Part shown: positions 24,501 to 33,802 of the stretch, one piece after another
Numbering within the stretch: the stretch's first letter is position 1
Layout: each line of letters opens with the position of its first letter
Origin: Lactarius indigo
Lineage: Eukaryota; Basidiomycota; Agaricomycetes; Russulales; Russulaceae
Assembly (NCBI GenBank): GCA_025766275.1
Contig: JAFKAC010000099.1
Span: 1 to 64,000 of the forward strand
Reading direction: 5' to 3'
Length of the DNA stretch: 64,000 nucleotides
The notes under the pieces: model-generated
Told to the model about the DNA's origin: nothing
The model's database searches: none
The model's input: only the letters and a program-made list of their open reading frames with translations
Position numbers and translations under genes: made by a program

Positions 24501-27000
24501 GAAGAGCTGCACTCTTGGTCAAGCACAGTGTATTGAATTGATGACAACCGTACTGCAAGTAGGTATCAGAAAATAACGTACATAGGATACCACTGGCATT
24601 AGAAGCGTACAAAACCTAAAGTTACGCGGCGTTGGGGTCGTGGTGCGGATGTGTCCCAGCCATGCGTGGGCGTTCTCGCGCAGCACCAGGTCTATCCGAG
24701 AAAAAGGGAGCATGGTGATGGGAGGTATGGAGAGGACCGTGTGGAGGATGAACACGAACCGAACCGCTTACCCTCTGCCTCAGCCCACCTTTCCTCATGG
24801 ACCAGCCAGGTCGCGCATGTCAAGCCGGTGGCAGGCTTGACGGCGATCTTGTGCAATGTGCGGATGTAGAGCCACTACGTTGCTCTTTTGTGTTGCTGCT
24901 CTTGGTAGATATTTTTTCTGACACAATGGATGGGGCGTCGTACATGTAGCGGAAGGCGCTGGCTACGCGGGTGACGAGAGTCTGGGCTCTGACGCCGTCG
25001 TCACGTCTTCATGATACAGGTTACACGACGGGGACAGGGCAAAACGGATCAATGGCACGATAGGCGAGTAAGATGGGGGAAGGTTGCACTGAGCGCCCCC
25101 ACTCCTTTGGGCTGCAGGCTTTGAGATCGGGCAGGCGGGATGCGCCTAGATCTTTACCGAGCTCGGGGCAGCCTGATGTTAGCTGAAATCTCCTGCGTGA
25201 CGAAAATCGAATACATGCTTGATTTGAGGGTAAAATTGGCCGCCTTGGGTCCGTCGAACAAGTGCTACAGCTCCTGTCCTTGCTGCGCTGCCATGGCGTG
25301 CATCTTCCCGTGCGCGTCTCGATAATAGCAACTCTTAGAGGAGGACTAAGAAAAGAAGCCAACCTTGGTTCGCTCGAGCGTGTCGTCGACGGTGCTGCCT
25401 TTCCCGACGTCCAGAAGCTGACTCGGCCACCTGCGATATTCGGCCCGGACGAGGCGGAGGTGCACTAGTACGTACTAGAGGAGAGATTCGTGTGACCCTG
25501 TGGAGAGGTTGAGGTCATGGGGTGGAGGTGCTTGAAGTGTGCCAGGGTATTCTAGCCTGACACTGGTTCGATCTGGGGATTAAAGAGGGGGAAGAGGTAT
25601 GGAGGCAGCTGGACGGCCCTCACCGATCGTGTTGAGCACAAACACAACCACTTTCCCTGCGTCTTACGCTTGTGCACCCCCTGCATCTTCATCTCGCAGC
25701 TCCCGACAGAGGGTATCTCTGGCACAGCGGGCGAGAAGCCAGGCATCGGGGCAAAGCTACAAGCAACGCGAGCAACGAGAGTGTTGTTTCAGGTGCCCTC
25801 GTCGTACTTCCTTGTAGCGGGGAATGAGTAGAATGAGTCGACACATATGGAGCGTCGACGTCATTTCTTTGCAGAGCTTGAGGTTAGGGAATTGTAGGAT
25901 GCCTGAGTCTTCCTTGGGTCCTACACTTGAGCGGTATTATGAGTACCTTGGCCTTCTCCGGTTCAATGATAGTTGGGTGCATACTTGATTTAAGGGGAAG
26001 GGTCGGCTTCTTACATTGACCGAAAAGACTCAAATAATAACTGTTGGGCTTGCTGTTTCTTCTCCACGATGAATTAATGTCAGTGATGATACAGAATAGG
26101 TATCAAACATATAAACTATATGAACTTACGGGGTCATTAGAAGCCAAGCGCCAACCGGGCCATACACTACCCAGGGCCGCGGTCTTGTTGAGCTTGATGT
26201 CCTAGGGTGACTTCTCTCCTCGCACCTGCGCTTGGGTGATGCATCGTTGTGCACTGGCACAGGATCAGGAAAGGGGGGGTTGAGATTGAGTTAAGACAGG
26301 ATACAGGTCAATGCCCATTCATCTGCTCACGCCTTTGCTGCTACTAAGCCACACGGTAACCGTAGGGAAATTGGTTGGAGCGCCTCGCCTGCAGTGCCAC
26401 GTGGAAGGGCCGCTCGAATGCGTCTGGCGACCTTTTTCGAGCCGAATCCGGGGAGGCGTGGAGTTTGGGAGATAAAGACCAGGAACAAGGGGTAGGAATT
26501 CTGTGGAGTGCATCCGGGCGTGTCAATGACGTACGGAGCATATCGAAATCCGTCCTATTCAGAAGCAGGATGCTCGTGAATTCCGTGTGTAGGACCACAC
26601 CTGGGGTCTTGAAAACGCGCTTGCAGACCGGCGTGGGTGGGCAGGGCTCAGATTGTATGAAGACTGCGAGGTATTGGCTCGCCAGATCTATCATTTGGTG
26701 AGAAACTAGGCCACGATGATGGTGATGCTGTTGAACAGGCAGACTCCCGTCAACACTCGAATGGGACTTTGGTCTTGCGACTGGAGTAAGAGGATGAGTG
26801 GGATACGTAAGAGTAAAGCGGGCATGACACAGGCGGTCAGTGTCATGCATGAGTAGTATGTGAGGGCTGCAGCCTAGCCAAGACGTTCTCTGCACTGGTG
26901 GATGTACTCTGGGTAGAAACAATGATACCTCAACCTGCGACCCAACCATGGATAGACAAGACGAAGAAAACGGTTATTCAATCGACCTAGTTGGGTGTTA
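24500..27000 (-). other. Weak, probably decayed minus-strand coding signals, family unknown
   Basis: Several minus-strand snippets look protein-like and have plausible splice sites. Examples are IAVKPATGLTCATWLVHEER (about 24850-24790) with a donor gtaagcgg and acceptor cggatag leading to LVLRENAHAWLGHIRT (about 24690); TLVTRVASAFRYMYDAP (about 24985-24935); HLFDGPKAANFTLKSSMYSI (about 25270-25210); and LLDVGKGSTVDDTLERTKV (about 25420-25360). They do not form one continuous model and no family is recognised. Low-complexity and single-frame openings elsewhere in this stretch are not taken as genes. Confidence 0.2.
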
Positions 27001-27585
27001 TGGCAGCAATCTGCATTGGAACGTTGCGAATGTGTTTGACGACAGAACTACGGTAGGACCTGGTCACGATTAATAAGGAAGGTGAACCGTGACCGTGTGA
27101 ACCCATCGGCAACAACAACTTCCTGTCAACACGCGACAACCCGGCCGTCGAATTCCAAAGGTCTAGTTCCAAGTCTTTATCATAGGAAGGGCAAATGCTG
27201 GAAAGACATCCAACGAGTATGTCGTACAACCAACAGCCCCTTTATTTACTCGGGAAATCCCCGGAGAAATGTGAAGGTAGTCCAACTTCTTATCTCCGAG
27301 TGTGATCTGACGAGGCGACCAAGGGTTTACCTGATTACAAGTTGGCACCATAGCGACCCCATTTCGCGAGGGACTGAGGCAACAACCTAGGTTCTTTTGA
27401 GAGTTCGGCGCGGGAAAGCCTTCCCCGAGGAGATCGTTTTTGGACCCTTGAGAGCCCTTCAAATGACCGATTTTTCGGGGGGTGAGCCGGGACAGCTAGA
27501 CACTGTCGAAGTCCTTACTTTCCTTCTCCTACTCACTGCCTTATCTCCTTTGGTGGGAAATCTGTAGTTTGCGTTGTTTCGCCGG

Positions 27586-29173
27586 ATGACCTCTCACCGT
27601 TCTATACCCCATCATCCTCGCAATTCTCCCGATGACTCCTGGTACGGAGGCAGGTTGCTCTTTCGAATACGGCGTGTGGCGTTCTTGCTTCCAGTTGCAG
27701 CCCTTGCCTCCGTCATACTTTTTTCCCAGCAACTTCTGGGCGAAAAACATCCCCAAGCTTGCCAATCACTCGATCCTCAGATAGCATGCGTGCCCGAATT
27801 GCAAGTCGATTATCCTCCGTTCACTGTCACTGTCACTCGGACAGCTCCCCCTACAACCAAGACTGTCATCGTTGAGCCCCCGGTGCAACCGGTGGTCTTT
27901 GCACTCGTCATGTTTTCGGAGTCAACGGCTGAGGAGGGTGCGATCCTCTTGAAGGTGCTTCATTTTTTTTTTTTTTTCAATATCATCGCCTCGCGTAACA
28001 CAGCCTCTTCTTCAGTCCGCTATTATGTACACTTCACGACCTCTCCAATTCCACATTGTTTGCGACGAAGCCGCGCAAACGTACCTGGAGAGTCGATTCC
28101 GCCTTCTCACACATCCGCTACACAACATCTCTGTGCGATTTTACCGGTTGCCATTCCAGAGTATGCTAGATCGGATTTCCAGGGAAGGGGGAGTCAATAC
28201 GGATCACTCCGCCGGCATTCGTATGCTTCCATCCAGGTGTTTTTCGTCCGAGTGCTGCTAACAAAATCGTCGATTCCAGCTGGTCTCATGAAGTTGTTCC
28301 TGCACGAGATATTAACAGATGACGTCGAGAAGGCCATCTACGTAGATACCGACGCCTTCTTCCTGACAGATCCCGCACTTCTCTGGGAGGAGTTCTCCCA
28401 GTGGGACTCCGAGGTGTCCATCTCGATGCCCAGCCATCCAGATCAGGACACTCCAGACTGGCACCACGCATCGCGCATATGCTCGTGTATCATGCTACTC
28501 CATCTTGGAAGGCTCCGGGCGGAGAGGCTGATGGATTCTAGCATTTACCGGGCGGACCGCAGCGGGTTGTTCCCGCCTGCGCTTTCACCGCCTACCTTTG
28601 AGGCGCTATTCGGACCTCCAGGACCGAACGGTCAGTACTTGAATGTCGCGCTTGGTGATCAAGGGTACTGGTGGGCCATCGTGAGCAACCGCAAGGAGCT
28701 ATTCAGACCACTGGCGTATGATTGGGAGGTGACGAGCTGCTTGTTGGATATGTACATGACAGGCCTCGGTAACGACGACACACCTGAGGACGAAGAAAGC
28801 AGGGCGATGAACCACCTGCAAGGCACTCCATACCAAGGACAAGTCGTCTTTCCAAAGTTAGTCCACTTGTGCGTAATCTTTCGGTATCTTGGTTCGCATG
28901 AACTTATGATGACGGACTAACGTTACTTTTTGCCTGCTTTTCCACAGCAATTGTCTACATGATGTCTACTTCAACTGGGCCGGCTGGTCTAATCCAGAAG
29001 ACAGCCTTACGAAACGCTGGAAGCCCGCCATTGATTACCACGTCGGTTTCAAGTGGCTCTGGTTAAATCGCGGCTCTGCCAGCTCGACGGTGGATATCCA
29101 AGTCTTTATCGACCCGCTATTTGCGGATCAACGCTTTGAAGCAGAGCATCCCAACACTATGAATGAACAATAG
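27586..29173 (+). CDS. GT8-type glycosyltransferase, type II membrane protein (copy 2, inverted duplicate)
   Basis: The structure is the same as the gene at 18179-19754 on the other strand. ATG at 27586 gives MTSHRSIPHHPRNSPDDSWY, with a membrane anchor RVAFLLPVAALASVILFS. Exon borders by splice signals are 27586-27954, 28016-28220, 28280-28868 and 28948-29173, with introns of 61, 59 and 79 bp. Motifs include FHIVCDEAAQTYLESRF, AIYVDTDAFFLTDPALLWEE (DxD), NVALGDQGYWWAIVSN, then VYFNWAGWSNPEDSLTK and WLWLNRGSASSTVDIQVFI. The C-terminus differs from copy 1: EHPNTMNEQ before TAG at 29171-29173, against EHPNEY in copy 1. Homology continues about 60-90 bp upstream of the start. Both copies look intact. 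Substrate is unknown. The gene ends at the border of the CpG-free repeat block. Confidence 0.8.
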
Positions 29174-29774
29174 GTATTAAACACCCAAAAAATCATGTGT
29201 TTTGTTAGGTTTTCCCTATGGCTTAGTGGGTACATGTGTGGGTGCTTCAAAATATAATTGTGGCAATGCTGCTAAATTACTGCTGCAACATCCTAAGAGG
29301 GGTCAATTCCCTGAAATTTTTAATTTTTTTTGGTGCCCTGCTCTTTGTGGGCCTTTACAACCCCCAGTATCCAATGATATACATTGTTTAGCTGGCCAGG
29401 TATTTTATAGAAGTATATTACTTTTCCATGCAGCTCATGCAGTCATGAGAAAGAATACAAGTTGTTTTTTGGGCCCCTCCTTAGCTTCTGGAAGTGGCAA
29501 AAGGAACAGAAGCTGGGAAGGGGTTTTCTCAGCTAGTGGGCATGGCCTACATAAATCTTTTAAAGGGCTGCTGAAAGGGCAATATCTTTCAGAGCCCTGC
29601 TAGAAGGGTATCTGTGATAACTCACTATCATTCAACAGGAAGTTATGATGGGGGCCAGAAGACAGGGGTTGAAAGCAGGTGTGAAGAAAGCTCAGAGGGA
29701 GATGATAGGGTGAACATGAGATACTGTTAAGGCTCAGCAGAGCCTATATGCACAATGTGCACTGACTAAGGGTA
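29174..29774. repeat. CpG-free block, probably an ancient decayed repeat
   Basis: Reading every line, I find no CG dinucleotide in these 601 bp, while the GT8 gene ending one base earlier is CpG-rich. The same is true of 42366-42656, the other side of the copia element A insertion, so the two are parts of one old repeat that A entered. The block is rich in TG and CA, as expected from complete CpG decay. The reading frame open at 29202-29603 is not supported as a gene. Confidence 0.6.
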
Positions 29775-29948
29775 TGTTAGGAAGCAGTCGGTATCGACTG
29801 GCTGAATCCGAGTTAAGGTATAAACTCCAATTGAATCTTTGTATGTAATAGCACATCGTGTCCATCATATAGGGGTAGCGCGCATCTTTCTCAGACGCTA
29901 TCCTTCTCCTTCCCTCAGCAGGTGTGATTCAAATACATTATTACTATA
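29775..29948 (+). repeat. 5' LTR of copia element A
   Basis: 174 bp, matching 42192-42365. It is followed at once by the primer-binding site. Confidence 0.9.
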
Positions 29949-29963
29949 GGTTATGGGCCCTGG
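29949..29963 (+). promoter_or_regulatory. Primer-binding site of element A (initiator-tRNA-Met half-molecule type)
   Basis: GGTTATGGGCCCTGG starts directly after the LTR. It is complementary to the anticodon stem-loop of initiator tRNA-Met, the arrangement known from Drosophila copia, where a tRNA fragment primes reverse transcription. The same site occurs in element F at 51064. Confidence 0.65.
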
Positions 29964-30049
29964 CCCCATAGCTTAAAACTTGTTGGCCAGGAAATTCTAC
30001 AGCTGCTATAGTCAAAATCTACCCTCATACTAAAGAAACACCCCACAAT

Positions 30050-33000
30050 ATGCCACTGTGGCAACCAGACGACGACGACGACGAAAATAATTCACCCCCA
30101 TGGCGACTAGATGAAGAAGACGATCAAAGTAATTTGTCCGAGGAAGAAAAGGAAGAGAAAATATATCTCAAACGAGCAAAAGCCCCTGATTCATCTGTGA
30201 CTCACGTGATAGAGCCGCTGACTGATGAGAACTGGGGGATATGGCACGGAAGAATGCTAATGATGTTGCAGTACTGTCATGTATTGTAGCACATGCAAGG
30301 CACTCTCCTGTGGCCAACCAGTCCTCGGAATGCGGAGATTTGGGATGACAACGATAGTTATGCCCAAATCCTCATCATGAATAATATAACAGAGTCTCAA
30401 ATGAATAACACACATTGCTGTACAACAGCATTAGAAATCTGGAACAGTCTTGAGGCCATACATCAGACGAAAGGTCTTAACACTTATTTCCAGATCCTTT
30501 ATAATATGAACCATATTGTCTCTGACGAAACTACGAACATCCCCGAACTATTAAACAACATGAAGTCGCAATGGGAACGCCTTATACAAGTGTGTAGCGG
30601 GCATATACCATTGACTGATCAATATTTTAAGATACTTATTGCCTACGCACTCCTGTGTTCGTGGGATCCATACACTCAACCATATATTGGAGGGGAGTTT
30701 GGCGAGATGGAGACAGATCCCAAGAAATTAATCAGTTCACAGAAATTTATTGGGATTATCAAAGAAGAATATGCACGGCGCGCGTCACGAAATGCGCCCA
30801 TCAATATCGTCAATCAAGCCATAGGGAATAAATCTCCCCTTTTCCAGTGTATTAGTGATCCCCGACCTGGGGGATCCACTAGTATGTCTAGTCACTGTGG
30901 AAAACGAAAGCGGAAACACTGCAGTCACTGTGAAAAGGATAATCATAATACTGCAAACTGTTGTTTCCTTGGCAAGACAAGATGTACCAATTGCAGAAGA
31001 TTTTCGCATATGGTGGATAAGTGCTGGAAAAAGAAAAGAACTAATGGTGATGGCGATGCTAAGCCGAGAAAGGCTTCCACCTCAAAATTCGAAGAAGTCA
31101 ATTTGACAATATATGACAAACAGATGACGCTCACCGTGGAAGAAAGCAAAAATGGAGAGTTGGAATACTTTGGCGAGTGTTATAATTTTGATGACCACGA
31201 CCCTAGCAATGTGACAGCAATCGATGACCGCCTTATTTTGTATGACTGGTATGCCGATAGTGCAACCACATCGCATGTCGCACAAGAGTGAAACACATTT
31301 GTCAAATATGATCAGCTTGATCAAGCTTCCGTTACCGGTGTTGGCGGTACCAAAGTCCCTATAAAAGGACATGGAACGGTTGAACTCGAATCGTGACTAA
31401 ATGGTAAGACTTACCTTTTGCGACTCGAGGACGTCCTACATATCCCGTCCAATAAAAACAATTTAATATCCTTGGGACATTGGGATTGTGCAGGCGGAAG
31501 TGGTACATTTAAACACGGAATGCTCACGCTGATCAATAAAGAAGAACAACCAATCGCCGTTGGGCAATTGGCAGATAATAATCTGTACAAGCTCGATGTA
31601 AACGTCCGCAATACCACACAGAAAAAGATGGACGACGTACACATCTTTACAACGTCCGAAGATTTCCCAAGTTGGGAGACATGGCATAAACACTTTGGAC
31701 ATGTTAGTTATACTGGGCTGAAGAAGCTCAAGGACAAAGGACTTGTCGAAGGGTTCTGCATGGACTTGCGATTGATTAAACCCAACTGCATAACGTGCAT
31801 AGAAGCGAAACATGCAGAAGAACCCTATGGCGAGAAAATAAAGAAACAAACTACGCCAGGCGAACTTACCCATATTGACCTATGGGGAAAGTATGACAAA
31901 GCCTCAATTAATGGTAATCAATACTTCCTCCTATTTGTTGACGATGCGTCGCGATATATAATGGTCCGCTTCCTAAAAGGAAAGGATCAAGCAGCCCAGG
32001 GAGTCAGAGAATATCTGACATACCTTGAGACTAATCATAAACCCCCGTGAGCTACACGGACAGACCGCGGGAAGGAGTTTATAAACGATATCCTACAAAC
32101 GTGGTGTCATGAGCGCGGAATTGAAAATCAAATGACCGCACCATACTCACCTGCTCAAAATGGTATAGCTGAACACGCAAATTGCACGTTGGTCGAACTT
32201 GCCCGTGCGATGTTACGCGGACAAGAGATGCCTGAATTCTTGTGGGAATACACTGTCAAGCATGCAGCATATATACGAAATCAGTCTTACACACGAGCCC
32301 TAGAAAGGGTAACACCTTATCAAATGTGGTTCGGTGAAAAGCCCGATGTTACTCACCTTCAGGAATTCGGTACACCAGTTTGGGTGCTCCTGCAAGGTCA
32401 AGCTATGCAGCAGAAAATGTTATCAAAATCGCTGCGTCGTGCCTTTGTAGGATATGAAGACGGATCAAAAGCCGTTCAATATTATAACGCGGAAATGCAA
32501 AAAATTCTCACCTCTCGGAATTTTAAATTCCTCGATAAATCCCAGAATAATTCCCCCACCGAGCCGATATTAATTGAGCCGGACGCACAGCGTGAAGGGG
32601 AGTTGGGAGAACGAGGCACCCTGTCCGCCGGTACTACAGAAGATAGACAACCTATAGCCTCCAGCAGTGGACTAAAGAGGAAGAGAAGTGATGACGCACC
32701 TGAAGATCCCAAACTACAACCCCGAAAAATGCATGGTGTATGCAAAGACTACCGGCAATTAGAAAACCTGTTTTCGGACACAGAAGACGAAGATGAGGTT
32801 ATTGCCACACTGGGGACAGTGATAATTGGTGATCTGAAGAGCCTCAAAGAGGCGAAGGAAACACCAGAGTGGCCAGAATGGGAACGCGCGGTAGAAGCTG
32901 AGCTAAAACAGCTTAGTCAGACTGGCACGTGGAAACTCACCAAACCACCTGCAAATTCCATTCCCATCGCAAATAAATGGGTCTTCACAAGGAAGTACGG

Positions 33001-33261
33001 CAAAGCTGGAAACCTACTCAAATATAAAGCCTGTCTAGTTGCAAAAGGGTATGCGCAGAGACCGGGATATGATTATAACAAAACATTTTCCCTGGTAGTA
33101 AGACTTGAAACACTTCAAGCAATTCTCGCACTAGCCGCTATAGTTGACCTCCGCACCCAGCAAATGGATGTGAAAGGAGCTTACCTAAATGGTATCCTCA
33201 AAGAGAAGGTCTATATGCAGCAACCCGAAGGCTACGAAGATGGCACAGATCGAGTATGTCT
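30050..33261 (+). pseudogene. Copia element A gag-pol, first part (Gag, protease, integrase, RT N-terminus)
   Basis: One reading frame from ATG 30050 (MPLWQPDDDDDE), broken by TAG 30287 and TGA 31289, 31394 and 32048. Gag has the family phrase LTDENWGIWHGRMLMML and two zinc knuckles (CSHCEKDNHNTANC and CTNCRRFSHMVDKC, about 30919-31014). The protease motif is WYADSATTSHV (about 31247). The integrase zinc region has WHKHFGHVSYTGLKKLKDKG; the core shows HIDLWG, then TDRGKEFI, then QNGIAEHANCTLVELARAML (Asp, Asp, Glu present). RT starts TGTWKLTKPP and has MDVKGAYLNGILKEKVYMQQ before the B insertion after RVCL. In the integrase, arginine codons have become His, Cys and possibly Leu at sites where CpG decay is likely. 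Confidence 0.85.
33257..33261. repeat. Target-site duplication of element B (left)
   Basis: TGTCT here and again at 41066-41070, directly outside the LTRs of B. Keeping one copy restores the RT frame of element A across the insertion. Confidence 0.9.
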
Positions 33262-33770
33262 TGTTACGCTCCACCGGCGTCAGTCCGACTTGGACTTGTA
33301 AAAGGCGTAATCGACTTAGCGAAAGTTAGGCGAATGGGGAACACGTGTCAACCCAACGCAAGCTGAACAGGGGCTCCTTAGCACACACTGCAGCGAAAGG
33401 AGTAAGAGAGAGAGTATCCTTGGTAGATACTAGTGGAGGCACACTTAGTCCGAGACTAAGGCAGACAAGAGACGATTCAAAGGTGGATTGAAGAAGACCA
33501 AGATGGGGACTCTTGGTCTTCCGAGTCAACTACTTATACAGATACGCGCGGGCTTTAAAGCGCCGCTGGAATGGTAAATAACCAATAGCGTAACTAGCTC
33601 GAACCCTAGTACAGCTATCCTAGGAATGAGTCATACATAAGTCGCAATCACATGCGAACCGCTATGCTGACTGATGCGATGTAAGAGTCCATGACTAATA
33701 TCAATACCGGACCGTAGTCATAACCGGTCATGAGTCGTATGTGATGAGTCACCGAGTCCGTACCGTAACA
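33262..33770 (-). repeat. 3' LTR of element B
   Basis: 509 bp, identical by eye to 40557-41065. It contains the hairpin GAAGACCAAGA / TCTTGGTCTTC (33493-33503 and 33511-33521) and, in element sense, a TATA-like GTATAAGTAG about 34 bases upstream of the arm ATCTTGG. Confidence 0.93.
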
Positions 33771-33782
33771 TCACCCCCTTTT
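33771..33782 (-). promoter_or_regulatory. Polypurine tract of element B
   Basis: In element sense AAAAGGGGGTGA directly before the 3' LTR, the usual primer for plus-strand DNA. Element C has AAAAAGGGAGGTGA at the same place (50441-50454). Confidence 0.75.
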
Positions 33783-33802
33783 CAGGAGTGAGGCCCACCT
33801 CA

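Noticed and set aside
26344..26949. Open frame of about 200 codons on minus
   Set aside because: Composition is low-complexity (His, Pro, Ser rich), there is no motif or supporting splice structure, and the long opening may be chance.
29202..29603. Open frame of 133 codons on plus
   Set aside because: It lies in the CpG-free decayed block, has no recognisable motif, and is open probably because the DNA lacks CpG-derived stops in that frame.
33262..33770. Reading the TGTTACG...CGTAACA repeat ends as a DNA transposon
   Set aside because: These are LTR ends: the two copies are direct repeats around gag-pol with a 5-bp duplication, primer site and polypurine tract.
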